Made by a program: the position numbers and the translations under genes
Part shown: positions 1 through 12,606 of the stretch, one piece after another
Position numbering within the stretch: position 1 is the stretch's first letter
Layout of the letters: each line of letters begins with the position of its first letter
Notes under the pieces: model-generated
What the model was told of the DNA's origin: nothing
Database searches by the model: none
The model's input: only the letters and a program-made list of their open reading frames with translations
Origin: Gigantopelta aegis
Lineage: Eukaryota; Mollusca; Gastropoda; Neomphalida; Peltospiridae
NCBI RefSeq assembly: GCF_016097555.1
Contig: NC_054701.1
Location: forward strand, 63,741,927 to 63,805,926
Direction: 5' to 3'
DNA length: 64,000 nucleotides

Positions 1-588
1 AACTGTATTATATTTTGTATATAAATTAACCCATGTACTGAAATAATAGTCGGAGTGTTTTCTTGCTTAATTAGTCTTTTTGGGTGTACTTTTCTATCCC
101 ACATGACCACATATGATGGAGTCTTATATTCTTTCCCTAAGGAAAGATCATTTTTCTTTCCCCACTTCTCTCTGCCCATATGTATAATACACCTGGATTC
201 TTTACCATAAGAGTAGCCTAAGTGGCAGCACTAGGCTTCCCTAATCTATCTCTCTCTATCTCTTCTCTTGACCAAGTATCAAAATAAACATAGATACCGT
301 AGATATAAGATAGAATACTTTATTACCCTTAAAAGGAATTTGTCTTACATCGACAGAGCACACAATACACAAAAGAAAATTACATAAAAACAGACAATAT
401 GCTCACAACATAACACACAAATTAGGTGACAATAGATAAATGGGTTAATTGAATAATAAATTAATAATTTAATTAAGACAGTCACACTATATCTCATGTA
501 CGTTAGATATAAAATAGCTCTAGTTTAATGTGATGAGGTGCTGTAAAAACAAATACTCTTTTCCTTTTGGAATATAAACAGAACTTAC

Positions 589-754
589 CAACTTGAGAAT
601 AAACCAGTAATGGCCATCTTGGTATCGGGCCATGATGTCCACGTGCAGTACTTGCATTTCTTACCCCGGCAGAACATAGCACACGCATTTTCAGGCGATA
701 TCATCTTTCTGGCATTTTCAGAAAATGCACTGTAGGATGGAGTAGGTGTCAACC
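589..754 (-). CDS. PTPDC1: PTPDC1-like gene, internal exon (N-terminal part, before the phosphatase domain)
   Basis: Read on the minus strand, a pyrimidine-rich acceptor ending CAG at 755-757 opens a 166 nt exon that closes at a GTAAGT donor (583-588). Its one open frame gives LTPTPSYSAFSENARK, then AMFCRGKKCKYCTW and MAITGLFSSW. From memory of the family, vertebrate PTPDC1 has the same layout just before its catalytic domain: a conserved Cys-rich CKY block, then a G(L/V)(Y/F)SSW block. The W codon is split by the donor, so the next exon should continue with the phosphatase domain; it is not recognised in 1-588 and probably lies beyond the window start. The frame joins in phase with the exon at 3210-3312. 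Family known: dual-specificity-like phosphatase linked to cilia and centrosomes; function here is inferred. Confidence 0.62.
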
Positions 755-866
755 CTGAAAAAAAAGGTATTAATTTTGTTTTTTAAATTAGGGTGTTTTT
801 TTTAGAATTAAAAAAAACAAGAAGCAGCCAAGCAAAATCATACAAGTAGTTACATGTAGAATGAAT

Positions 867-1121
867 GAAAGGAAATGTTTTTTATTTAATGATGCACTCA
901 ACACATTTTATTTACAGTTATATGGCATCAGACATATGGTTAAGGACCAAACAGATATGCACAATCCCACAGACAGGGTAGTACATACCACAACCTTTGA
1001 CATACCAGTCGTGGTGCACTGGCTGGAACGAGAAATAGCCCAATGGGCCCACCGACAGGGATCGATCCCAGAGCGACTGCACATCAAGTGAACACTTTAC
1101 CACTGGGCTACATCCAGCCCC
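867..1121 (-). repeat. tRNA-derived SINE with clear target duplication
   Basis: The minus strand reads a tRNA-like head (A box around TAGCCCAGTGGTAAAGTG, B box GGATCGATCCC), a body with CCAGCCAGTGC, and a 3' tail with the AATGTGTTGAGTGC motif followed by GTTTCCTTTC-like residues. It is flanked by an 11 bp direct repeat GTAGAATGAAT at 856-866 and 1122-1132, the target site duplication expected of target-primed reverse transcription. It lies in the PTPDC1-like intron. Confidence 0.85.
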
Positions 1122-1169
1122 GTAGAATGAATCAACACATGAATAAACATTTAATGACAACTCTAACCA

Positions 1170-1560
1170 GCCTTGGTGGTGTAGTGATTATGCCATCAGA
1201 TTTCTGGCTGGTAGGTACTGGGTTCATATCCCACCTGAGGCAATGTGGGATTTTCATGCCAGTGCCGGCTCCAACCCAGAGTGAGTGCACCGCTAGGCTC
1301 AATGGGTAGATGTAAGGCCACATACACCGAGTTTTACCCACTTCACGGGTGTGATTATGGGTGTCTCTCCTGACTGTATAACCCCCACATGGGGGATGAT
1401 TACCCGGCATGCACTGCAGGTTCCGTGTACCCCGGGCTCTGGTGATACCGAGATAGCTCAGCTGACAGCAAGCGTGGAGCACGGACCTGTCAAGTTGACC
1501 CATACCAAAATGGAAATACTGCGGCTTCACCATTCATCTCATAATCATCCATGTTTTTAA
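1170..1560 (+). repeat. tRNA-derived SINE, second head type with a distinct 3' tail
   Basis: The plus strand has a tRNA-like head with GGTGTAGTGATTATGCC (A box) and GGGTTCATATCCC (B box), then the body CCGGCTCCAACCCAGAGTG and GGTAGATGTAAGGCCAC shared with the copies at 14874-15152 and 38253-38628. The tail after about 1345 differs from both of those. No clean target duplication was identified. Frames through it are not coding. Confidence 0.7.
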
Positions 1561-1684
1561 TGTCCAAAATAAAAAATGTCTTTGTCTCCGTGTTAAATGT
1601 TTGTGGCGTGTTAAAAAAAATTAAACAAAAATTAATGACAACCCAGCACAAATATCCTGTCATTGGCAACGGGGAAATTGGAAC

Positions 1685-1872
1685 TTGGAAGAGAGCATCA
1701 TTTTCTTTTCGGGCTTACATCCAATTAAGGTTCAAGCATGCTGTCCTTGGCATACAACTCAGCTTTCTGAGCTGTCTGTCCAGAACAGTGGGTTAGTGGT
1801 TAGTGAGAGAGTAGTTGGTGTAGTGGCCTTACACCTACCCACTCCGATGTCTTAACCATTGAGGCCAGTGAG
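1685..1872 (-). repeat. SINE fragment, same family as 14874-15152
   Basis: It shares the tail block (minus strand GCTTGAACCTTAATTGGA) and the GTTAGTGGTTAGTGAGAG block with the full copy at 14874-15152, but the tRNA-like head is truncated and rearranged near 1840-1870. Confidence 0.65.
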
Positions 1873-1875
1873 AAG

Positions 1876-2200
1876 AGTTAAAGTTTGTTTTGTTTAACGA
1901 CACCACTAGAACATATTGATTAATGAATCATCGGCTATTGGATGTCAAACATTAGGTAATTCTGACTCATAGTCATAAGAGGAAACCTGCTACATTTTTC
2001 CTAATGCAGCACAGGATCTTTTATATGTACTTTCCCACAGAAAGGAAAGCACATACCACAGCATTTAACCAGTTGTGGCGCACTGGTTGGAACGAGAAAA
2101 AAATCAATCAGCTGAAAGGATACACCAAAGTGGTTCGATTCTGCGATGCAAGCACCTCAAGCATGCACTCAACTGACTGAACTAAATCCTGTCACCACCT
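1876..2200 (-). repeat. degenerate tRNA-derived SINE
   Basis: The minus strand shows the family's tail (GTTTAACGACACCACTAG in plus orientation), a middle with CTTTCCCACAGA, and a decayed head. It belongs to the same head family as 867-1121 but has the 'ACACCACTAGA' tail variant. Divergence suggests an old insertion. Confidence 0.65.
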
Positions 2201-2235
2201 GCCCCCCAACCCCCCCTTCCCAGAGGGAAAGAAAG

Positions 2236-2612
2236 AAGTGTTTTATTTAACGACGCACTCAACACATTTTATTTACGGTTATATGGCATCAGACATATGG
2301 TTAAGGGCCACATAGATTTTGAGAGGAAACCCGCTGTCGCCACTACATGAGCTACTCTTCCGATTGGCAGCAAGGGATCTTTTATTTGCGCTTCCCACAG
2401 GCAGGATAACACAAACCATGGCCTTTGTTGAACCAGTTATGGATCACTGGTCGGTGCAAGTGGTTTACACCTACCCATTGAGCCTTGCGGAGCACTCACT
2501 CAGGGTTTGGAGTCGGTATCTGGATTAAAAATCCCATGCCTCGACTGGGATCCGAACCCAGTACCTACCAGCCTGTAGACCGATGGCCTGCCACGACGCC
2601 ACCTAGGCCGGT
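2236..2612 (-). repeat. tRNA-derived SINE, near full length
   Basis: A full minus-strand copy: head with CCATCGGTCTACAGGCTGG and B box GGTTCGGATCCC, middle with CCGACCAGTGATCC, tail with CGTAAATAAAATGTG. It is nearly the same sequence as the SINE held in both arms of the inverted duplication (38253-38628 and 48263-48638). Confidence 0.8.
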
Positions 2613-2829
2613 TACCCAGAGGGAAGAGAGTTATCTACCACTCCTCTAAACACTTCAAGGTCTGCTCCAAATGCTAGGACATTGTATATGAGGCCCTCCA
2701 ACGATAAAAAGAGGAACTTGCACAACCCATACCAATTTCTTATGGTCCTGTTCTATGATTGGTGCGTAAACTTGAATTAGCATTTATGCTAGATTGAATG
2801 TTTAATTTCAGTTGGTAAAAAACCTTTGT

Positions 2830-3125
2830 TTGCTTTTGTTTAATGACACCACAACAGCACATTGATTTATTAATCATTGACTATGTCAAACATTTGGTAA
2901 TTTTTACATATAGTCTTAGAGATGAAACATGCTAAATTTTTCCATTACTAGCAAGGTATTTTTTATATGCACCATCCCACAGACAAGATAACACATACCA
3001 CAGACTTTGATAGACCAGTCTAATGCAATGGCTGAAACGAGAAATATCCCAATTTGGGTCCACCAACGGGGTTCGACCCCAGACCGACTGTGCATCAAAC
3101 GATCGCTTTACAACATCTCGTCCAC
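2830..3125 (-). repeat. degenerate tRNA-derived SINE next to the 3210-3312 exon
   Basis: Same family as 867-1121: minus-strand B box GGGTCGAACCCC-like sequence near 3062-3075, a middle with CCATTGCATTAGAC, and a tail resembling GTGTCATTAAACAAAAG. It ends about 85 bp from the exon. Confidence 0.65.
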
Positions 3126-3209
3126 TTTCAGTTAGCAAAATGCAAAAAAAAGACTACAAATACTAAAATACACCTGATACTTAAAAAGTTTAGCTTTTAA
3201 AAACCCTAC

Positions 3210-3312
3210 CTTTAACAGACCGTTCATGACTGGGGTCCCAAGTCAGAATCTCCATCCCTGGATTAGTGTGTTCGTCAGGATCTGGTTGCATTTTGGACCT
3301 TATATTTTTACC
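3210..3312 (-). CDS. PTPDC1: PTPDC1-like gene, upstream internal exon
   Basis: On the minus strand an acceptor (TTTGCAG, 3313-3319) is followed by 103 nt with a single open frame (GKNIRSKMQPDPDEH, then GMEILTWDPSHERSVK) ending at a GTAGGG donor. It ends in phase 1 and the exon at 589-754 begins with exactly the two bases needed, giving SVK-G-LTPTPSY across the junction. The other two frames hit stops at once. The intron between the two exons (755-3209) is almost filled with SINEs. This exon alone has no diagnostic motif; its assignment rests on splice phase and strand. The 5' exons were not found in the window. Confidence 0.5.
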
Positions 3313-5220
3313 CTGCAAAGAAATCAGTTGAAAAAAATTTAAGGTACTTAATAACTTATTCACCTATTCAGTAATGATATATATTTTGTTTGGCTAGAAG
3401 CAACTTATATTTCAATTACTTTTAGTATAGGGATATATTACAGTTTCATGATTGGAATATTAATTTCAACACATTCAGGGTTTTATCAGTTTTGTTTCTC
3501 GACTCCGATAATCGGCACCACTCCCCACCATTCTCCAAAGGCTATGTCGTTTTATATTTCCAATTTTGGAGTAAAATATTCCAAATCTGAATATAAATAA
3601 TTACCATTGTTTTATTATTATTATTATATAAAGAAATATTTTTGAATGATTTGTAATTCTTGACAAACAACCCTTCCCTCCCCATATGGTTTCATAATGC
3701 AAAACAGAATCTGATGTATTAATTTGACTTAGCTTTAATGAGATGTTTCTTAAATAAAACTGAAAATTCCCAATTTTTTGTAAACTGATGCTCAAATTCC
3801 CAAAAGCAAAGCCATGAAAAATAAATCCCCGACATTAAAAAGGCTGGGAACATTTTGTGCAGTATCATGTTGCAATTTGCTACAGATATCATTACAAAAT
3901 TTTAAAACATTAAACAGTAGCCCAAAATAATGTTGAAATTTTTTTTCTCATCATTTTGGGCTGAGAGTCCAGTTGTAGCCCACCTGGTCAGGACCGTATG
4001 TGTGCAATTCTGTGCACGTACAATAGTCTTCCTTAAAACACAAGGCCCAAGTCTGTTTGAAAAATTACTAGCTTCGAAATAGCATACATTTTGGTCCCTT
4101 AGCCCTGTGTTTATAAAACCTTTAGTCTAGACAGTGGACAAGCTGCTGGACAATCAAGCTGATGACAGTGGTTCAAATCCCGTCAAAGCTAGATCACACT
4201 TTTATTCATCTTTCTCATCTACCACCCTTTGCCTATCATTCTCATTATCTTAATATAAAAAAAACAAAAACAAATTCCAATTTCTCCCATGATTTCAATC
4301 TGTTTCGACACAGTTTCTCAATTTCCTCCAACTGTCTTCTGAGCTGTCCACAAATTATCGTAAGAGACAAGCAAAAGAAGTTGAAAGATAAGATGGCTTG
4401 CCAGATTGGGAAGATACAAGATCAAATTCAAAAGAAAGAAAGGAAAGGAGGTAGTGGCAACATCACAGAAAATGCATGCACGCAATTTCATTAACGATTT
4501 GGGTCTAGACTTTAAAGTTTTAGGAGGCTGTTCAAGCATCAGGACCTACTCCAACCTACATGTAGTCTGAATCAGACGGAGAAAGTGTGAAAAAATACTC
4601 TACATATCTGAAAAATGGCTACAGTAAAATTTATTCCAGTGTGAGTTCTGCATTTTAATTGCTAATTATTATTTTATTCAGTGGCAAAGTCAGAAATTAA
4701 GGAGCCCGCCTCTTGTTATTGAAAAACAGTGGTGTTGTCATCGTGACAAGTGTCTATTTTTGTGATTTAACTGTTGTTAATCCATTGCTGATTGACTACA
4801 ACACAAAATGTAGATGTTTAGAATCATTAGATAACTTTGATGGACCCCAACCATCTCCCTGTTGGTGCATTTTCTGTGGATCCAAAATGGTTTTAATTAA
4901 GTACTTAATTTGAAGTAACTTATCCATCTGATAAGGTTAACCATCCAAAAATTACCTATTTTAACGAAACCTGTTGGACCAGCATACATATTATTTCAAT
5001 ATGAGCTATTGTGAATACCGGGTATACATTTTTATCTTTAATGTTGAAACATTTGCAGTTTATCTCAACTGTACAAGTATATTAAAATGTTGGTAATATC
5101 AGTCACTGTATTCTTGAACTGGACCATATACATAATATAATGTATATTATCAGGGGTGGATCCAGGATTTTTTAGGGTATGGTGCAAGGTTTAAAAAGGG
5201 CAGCTATAGTACTCATAGTG
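3313..5220. other. intronic or intergenic DNA, no gene seen
   Basis: AT-rich sequence without a convincing exon. Around 4125-4300 there is a short tRNA-like stretch (GGTTCAAATCCC, a B-box match, at about 4171) that could be a decayed SINE head rather than a tRNA gene, since no cloverleaf could be folded by eye. Short ORFs here show no family motif. Confidence 0.4.
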
Positions 5221-5227
5221 TAAATGC

Positions 5228-5530
5228 AATGTAGAAAAATGAATGAATGAATGAATGAATGAATGAATGAATGAATGTTTAACGACACCCCAGCACGAAA
5301 AATACATTGGCTATTGGGTGTCAAACTATGGTAATGCAAACAAATAAAGTGATCAACATCAATATAAAAATTCAAGATTTAAATAAAAACACAGTGTAAA
5401 GAACTGTGCAAAAATACAAATATCACACATAGATACTGACTTTTACTCAAAACTTTAATTGTATCCCGAAGAAAACAAGGGAATTTGTGCTGTATTGGCC
5501 ATTCTCAGAGAATGTTACACCCCTGCACCA
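5228..5530 (-). repeat. retroposon 3' end with AATG tail
   Basis: It starts with about nine AATG units (5241-5277), then GTTTAACGACACCCCAGCACG and TTGGCTATTGGGTGTCAAA, then the block ACAGTGTAAAGAACTGTGC and, near its end, GTGCTGTATTGGCCATTC. A second copy of the same sequence sits inside the Harbinger transposase region at about 26884-27115. A simple-repeat tail points to a non-LTR retroposon read on the minus strand. Confidence 0.6.
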
Positions 5531-8500
5531 CGGTGAGAAAAAGAGCACCCAACAAAGTGAAAATAAGTAAATACAGTAACTTGCATTACAATGTTTATAT
5601 AATAACTTTTGCAAAAACATCCAGCTGACCAAGATATTACATAATCCCACTAGTTTTACTAGTTTTAATTGTACATGTATTTATCTGTTAAACACTAAAC
5701 AGTAGGTTTTCAGGGCAAGTTAAAATGGGGGGTACACCCCCCCCCCCCTAAAACCCTTCCCTTGGATCTGTGGTTGATTATTATATATATATATATATAT
5801 TTTATGCATATAATGTCAAATTACATTGATTTAATTAATTTAGAAAACTGAATTCATGTACTGGAACTGAATTCATGTATCCTGGTGTCATATGTTTTCG
5901 ATACAATAAGCAACAAATTTAAATATAATAAAAACAATACTTTGTACATACAATAATACTTTACCGATACCTATCACAAGTCACATTAGTTTATTATGAT
6001 AAACAGTGTTAATCCCCATGAACGCCAAGTTTTCCTATAAAAAAAACCCCATGCCATTAAGTCAAACAGGTGTTTCCACTATATTATTTTGACAAACGTC
6101 ATATGTTTTTGATACTTTCAATGACTGTCTATTTTTGCCCTTGTTACGACAGTGTAGGGTCTATACTCTGTGCAATAATTTACATCAAAATCTTCTTTTG
6201 AAAATAAAATTATAGAATGTTTGCAACTTGTAAAAAAAATATTGAATAATTTTCAGACCAATAAACACTGCTAACTGAAAACATATTTACATTATGTTTT
6301 TGTCATAAGTTAATGTCTAATCATCTTGTTCTATGTATCAACAGCAGAAAAATTCGGATTGCCACCTTAAGTACTCTGACAGAGGTAAAGAACCATATAT
6401 TTTCTAAAAATCTAACTCTACCAAACCACCTTGATTTGTAGTAAACGTAAATGTATGTGTAAACATGCCGCCACCAAAAACTGCTGAAAATAACTTTGCT
6501 GTGAATGACATAAGAGATAACCCAACCAGCTTGCCATAAATTTTATTGTTCAGTATAAAGATAGACCCAGTGGTTTTCCGTTTCAAAGAAAACTATTTTC
6601 CGTTTCATGTTTTTGTAAATTCCGTTTCATTTCCGTTTCAGAATACAATATGTAGGTCTAATTAACAATTTAAATAACACAAGTTGTGACAAATTAACAT
6701 AACAGGCAGACAACGCTGTTTACTTTTTAATTTTTCATAATTCTTGACAAAATATTAATTTTTTAAGTTTTAAAAGATGAAAAAAATAAAAAGTACTTTT
6801 TGTCAAATATATCATATAAAAATTTTTTACCGTTGGGTCTGTTTTACTTACTCTGTACGAAACCAAAACAAGGGTCCGAAAATTGACTGGCGTCGACATG
6901 CGTCGCTATTTGTCGTTAAATCAAAGTTGGCCTTCATATTAGTAGCGAAAAATTGGAGCAAAGATTACAATTATAACAACTACATAAAGCATAATTGTCC
7001 AACAATTGAGTGCACTCTGTTATTCAACAGGGCTTAGTGTTAACAAAAAGTAAACATTTATTTTTATCACCGCTTTGACAGTCTAATGTCGTCTGCAATG
7101 TGAAGTATGCGTATGACACAGCAGAAATAAAGTAACATTGCAACGTTCAGCCAGCCATTTTTTTTATAAACGTTTGCAAACATATTTTGACTGGTTCCCG
7201 ACGTGGTCATTCAGTTTAATGTGTAGCGTAAAAATCAGTCTTCCAAGACAAGCGTTAGCAACAAACTGCTGGCTGAACTTTCTCCTGAAAAAAACAAAAC
7301 CTGTCCCGTCTGCGCAGGCACAACAGACTAAGCAGTAAACCAGTCCCAAGTTAGCCAGCAAATATTTCGCTACCGTTCGCAAAGTATTTGGTTCCCAACG
7401 TGGCCATTTGGTTTACCGTGAAGCATATAATCCAATCCAGTGGACGTTTTTCCGCTCGGTCTGGCTGAATGTAGCTCCAGTAAATACGACACTACGCGTT
7501 TGCCAATAGTAATGCACACTGGCCAATCGTCAGTTTTACAGTGTGTGGCAACAGTAAAATGGTATTAATTTTTTTCTTCGCAGAAAATCGTAATTGTTTC
7601 ACAATGGGAATTCTGTGAATTCCATCCATTTTCCACGATCGCTGAAAATCACTGGGTCTATAAAGATCATGTGGTTTATAGTCTAACTTTGAAATGTCAG
7701 ATGTCAGTGTTGCAGATGATAACTTTGCAGGGATTTGTGACAGCTGGATTTTGCTATGTGAGGCATTTCTTTGGTACCAAAATATTGCATTTGAAAAAAT
7801 AATAACATGCACAATATTTATGGTATTTAAATTAAAACATAAAGTTGGCAGCTTGACTTGAAGCATTTTCAAAATTAAGAAAAAAAGACACTTTGTTGTT
7901 TATGTACAGGCTGATAGTGACGTAATATCTCGCATAATCTCACGATATATACAGTTATAAATGAAATATCAAAAATATATGTCAATCGAAATTGTATGGT
8001 GGTATGATACCATATATCGTCAACGTCCCTAACTGCGTTATGCTTCAAATTCCGTTCACTTTGTTTTCTTGTGCATGGTTTGCGCAATCAACATCCGATT
8101 TGTTGTCATCGGCATGTCGTTCATTTATGAAGTTTTTCTTCACAGTTCAGGAACATTTTTATAAACAATAAAGTTGAGAAAAGTAAGTATCTAAATACAA
8201 AACTTTACAAACCCCTAAAACCATTAATTTTACTAAGTCGTTTTTGTTTATTCCTTAAAATTACCGATATCGGATCCACATGACTTGTAGAAATTGACTT
8301 AAAATGGAGAAAGATGAATTAACATTTGGTGCGTGTCACATGACCTCACACGTGCCAGATGAACAAGGCCAAAGAATTTAATTTTTATGATTTTTAAGAC
8401 CCCTGTTGTTAGAATTTGTTTTCAATTATTATATTCGATCTGCAAAAGGTATGCTACATTTTTGTGCCTCTATTGTTGTGAATAGTATTCATAATCCATT

Positions 8501-9004
8501 CATAACAGTTGTAAATAATTTTAAGTACATATAAAAAATATATTTTACAAACTATGCGCAGGTATGGACGTAATGCCTATCAGTATTGACATCAAGTGTG
8601 AGCGATGTGTGTTGATAAAACGTGGACCGGAACAGAACGCTTGACAAATTGAATTTTTCCTTTAAAAAAATTGAATAAATTAAGTGTTTGGCAACTGTGC
8701 ATAATTAAGAAACATATATTTTTTCATGTAGTTGTCTTAAAAATGGAAAATGATGAACTGCACATGCACATTACGATACTTTTTGCAAATGTATGCACCT
8801 GAACGCAGTTAGAAACGTCACACTTTTTCCTGTTTAAATACTGTAGGGTGTTTCACTTTTGTTTACTAGAATGGATTTGTTTTACATCCAAATTGTTGAT
8901 TTTTTACGTTAAATGATTACAATCTATTTTGTTTCACGTATCGTAGCTGAAAAATGTATAATAATATTTCCATAAATATTGTATTCGTGTTTTTGTTGTT
9001 ATTG
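5531..9004. other. non-coding AT-rich stretch, minor repeats only
   Basis: No exon could be supported. Small structures: a C run at 5737-5749, a TA microsatellite at 5781-5801, four TTCCGTTTCA-like words at about 6575-6645, and two diverged copies of a unit starting GTTTGCAAACATATTTTG-like at 7170-7225 and 7375-7425 with GGTTCCCRACGTGG in common, about 205 bp apart. ORFs at 7138-7872 have no recognisable motif. Confidence 0.4.
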
Positions 9005-9662
9005 TCCGAACTAAATTGTTAACAACTACGAAAATTTACTCTCCTACCTTTAATTGCCGTTAGATATCCTCCAAAATTTGTCCAGACACAAATCTTGAAA
9101 AAACCATTACAATGACACAGATTCCATATACCAGATAATAACCATGTCACCTATATCGACTTTGCTGAGAGCGCATAGGGAAAAAAGCATGTAATTTTGT
9201 ATCAGCTGCCATTTTGACTTTTTATGGAATATTCTTCAAGAGGGGTGAAAGGATAGGACTTAATCTAACAACGTCATAACATGTTATGATATAAAAGCAA
9301 ACGTGATGACGTCATATTATTATTATTTTTTATTATTATTACTATTATTATTATTTTAATGATACCACTAGAGATCATCGATTTCATAGTAATTGTGTCA
9401 CATACTTTGGAGGCTTTCACCCCACTTGAAGAGTATTCCATAAACAAGCAACATGGCAGAAGGCAGAAAACTGCATGTATTTTTCCCTATGCAATCTCAG
9501 CAAAGACAATATCGGCGACATCGTTGCAGTCTCGTGTGTGGAATCTGTATATTTGTAGTGTTTTTTTGGCAATTTGTGTCTGGACAAACTTTGGAGGAAA
9601 TCTAACGGCAATTAAAGGTAGGAGAGTAATTTTTTGTAGTTGTTAACAATTTGGTTCGGACA
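9005..9662. repeat. fold-back (inverted repeat) element
   Basis: The left half, about 9005-9240, reappears inverted at about 9425-9662 with a spacer near 185 bp. Shared landmarks are TCCTACCTTTAATTGCCGTT on the left and its reverse complement on the right, plus TTTGTCCAGACACAAAT/GTGTCTGGACAAACTTTGG. A related single half lies in the palindrome spacer at about 44195-44345, so this is a dispersed family. No ORF of note; likely a non-autonomous fold-back or MITE-type transposon. Confidence 0.65.
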
Positions 9663-10092
9663 ATAGGTGAACACAGTTTGGGACGTTGATGGTACTTGAG
9701 GCAAGTGAATGGTCCTTTTTTGGCATTGAAAAACCATTTGGGGCTATTGTAATGCCAATTCAGTGGAAATATTTATACGGTAAATGCTAATGAAGATTTT
9801 AAATGCCAAAATAAGGCTTAAATTTTAAAACCTTTCACTGTACCAATTTTTGGGGGGGTCTTCTGTCAATTTTTGCCAAACGGAGTAATTTCTTCTTAAT
9901 AAAAAAATTCCATTTTAGGGGGTTAGGGGCAATTTAATTTTTTTATTGTTGTTGAAAATGTATATATATATTTTTTAATGTATTCCATCAGTACAGCAAA
10001 AATCGTTATCATTCTTGTCATATTTAGAAAGTATTCGCGGTCCCTGGCCTGGCAGTGGGAACTGAAATGCCGGTCTACGCGTTAACTATCTA
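9663..10092. other. non-coding stretch just outside the palindrome
   Basis: Single-copy-looking AT-rich DNA with homopolymer runs. It has no counterpart beyond the right arm, and marks the left outer limit of the inverted duplication. Confidence 0.4.
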
Positions 10093-10499
10093 TATGACAT
10101 TAAAAATAAAATTCGGCTCTGTCGAAAACAAATTCTGACAGTTACCATGACATTTTACCTGTTCAAATTCGTTTTAACATGTAGCATTTGGACAATGAAT
10201 ATGTATTCATTAACGACTAAGGCCAATACAATCACAGAAAATAGAAGTTGACATTTTGTACTGAAATAAAACTAGCGAACTTTTCTATCCGCAGTGAAGC
10301 CAGCGAACAATAAGAGGTTATCGGAGGTCAGGTCTTTCCAGAATATAGTTTCACATTGATTTACTTTATTGTCTTTCTGTATCAATAAATTTATAGTGCT
10401 TTTTGCAATAAACAATTATTTCTTCCACAATACAGTGAATATTAATATATTACAATTCTGAAATATGATTATTAGTTTAGGTATCAATGCGCATCCGGC

Positions 10500-11145
10500 T
10501 TCTCACCCCCTTACCTCTGCCATTTTGTTCGCTAGCTTCCTGATTTTGTTCGCTGGGTTGAAATTAATAGATATAGATAGTGAACAATTATTGCAATATT
10601 AATTTGGCATCACTTTAAGTATTTTAAATAATTTGTTCATTGCATTGTTTATTACTTAGTATAATATTGTTTAATTATTTTTTTTAAATTGTATCTAATC
10701 ATAATACTTGTGTTTTCCCCACAGATACTAACATGTTCAGTCCCGCTGTTGCATAAGGAACCAAAACCTTACCGGCTCTACAGCACGGTTCTGCACAGGA
10801 CGGTCTATGGTATACGCTGCAGTGAACGGGTTACCAGTTGTTCTACACGTGTACTAAGATATGAGGGGGTGAAGAAAATATATGTATATTGTGGATAATA
10901 ATCAATAAAATTTATATGTGCATATATATAACGTGTGCGTGTGTGAGTATTAACACAAATATATGTATATAGTGATGACGGCTCTATACAGGACGTTCCT
11001 ACACAGGGCGGTCTATTATTTTATATACTTAGATATGTGGAAAACACATTAACAGTAAAGGGAATAAATATATATTTTGTATATAAAAAAAATATATGTA
11101 TATTTTGGATAATACGCGAAAAAAAATAATATATATACTGTATAT
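10500..11145. other. arm segment with two related GGACGTTCC-type blocks, no gene
   Basis: It contains variants of CGGCTCTRTACAGGACGTTC and ACACGTGTACTRAGATATGAG, repeated in this arm at 13840-13862, 15154-15250 and 15370-15420 and mirrored at 57600-58390. The pattern is a short degenerate tandem family alternating with TA and CA microsatellites. A short ORF at 10689-10898 runs through it and is not considered coding. Confidence 0.5.
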
Positions 11146-11150
11146 ATATA

Positions 11151-12606
11151 TACTGAACAAAAAAAGAAACTTCCGATTTGTACATATAGTATTTGTTGTG
11201 TTAAAGAATTCATTGTGTAATGAAATTATATAGGTAGTATTAGCCTTTAGCTGTATTATCAGGATTCATGAATTTTATCGATTATTTTTGCACTGTTAAT
11301 CGTCGACAACGTGAAATTCAATTTGCACGTGCATGCATGGTTCGACATGTCCCGTGTAGTATTCGGTCGATTTGTTTTTTACATTGTAGCATTTTTAGTA
11401 TGCCAAGAATACCCAATAATTTACGCGAACGGACGATTGGCATGCTTGATGCTGGCATGTCGACAGAAGACGTTGCAAGGCATGTTGGGAGTTCTAGTCG
11501 AGCGATACGAAATCTTCGCGTAAGATTTCGAACGACAGTAAGCACCAACGACTTGCCACGTCGTGGATGTCCGCGTGTTACAACGCGTGGTCAAGACCGC
11601 TATATCATGAACACGCATTTGCGCAATCGATTCCAAACTGGCACTGCTACTGCTGCTAACAGACCTGGGCTTCATAATAACCGAATCAGTGGGCAAACTG
11701 TTGGTAATCGTCTGCGGGAGAACGGTTTACTTGCACGACGTCCTTACGTCGGATGCGTTTTAACGCAACGTCATCGTTTAAATCGTCTTAATTGGGCACG
11801 CGTACACACTCGTTGGATACGGCGACGCTGGAATACCGTTCTTTTTTCGGATGAATCCAGATTTTCTTTACAACGTGGTGATGGCAGGGTGCGCGTCTAC
11901 CGTAGGAGAAATGAACGCTATGTTCTTGAACGAGATCGTTTCGGGGGTGGGGGTTGTGTCATGATCTGGGCAGCTATTGCCCATGGTTATCGTTCTCCAC
12001 TAGTCATTGATGGCAATTTAAATGCTCAACGTTACCGCGATGACATTCTCGCTCATCACGTCATTCCTCTGTTCCATAACAACGCCAACATATCGATTTT
12101 TCAGCATGATAATGCCACCTCTCATACAGCTAGAGACACTGTACATTTTCTTAGGACAAATAACATTGATTTCATTGATGACTGGCCCTCTAAAAGTCCT
12201 GATCTCAACCCCATCGAGCATGTCTGGGATAGTCTGGACAGACGATTGAGGCGTCGTCCCAACCCACCCGCTAACGTTAACGAACTTCGTCAAGCGCTCA
12301 TTCAGGAATGGAACACTATTCCACAGGCAGAAATCAACACTAGTGAATTCTATGCGCCTGCGATGCACTGCAGTGGTCAATTCAAGAGGTGGTCATACCC
12401 GTTATTAAGTGGGTTTTTTTTTTTTTTAACCCCTACCACACTTGGTCAAAATTTCTCCCAGTTTCTGTTAACCTATGGCCATGATTTTTGCACCAAACGA
12501 TGCATCATGGAACACTCTTTAAACGCATATATAACAATTATTCCCCCGGTTTGTTTTCATCAAGTTATGTTCAAGCAAAGTTAGCGGAAGTTTCTTATTT
12601 TGTTCA

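Noticed and set aside
4125-4200. tRNA gene suggested by GGTTCAAATCCC
   Set aside because: No cloverleaf or proper A box could be made by eye; more likely a SINE head.
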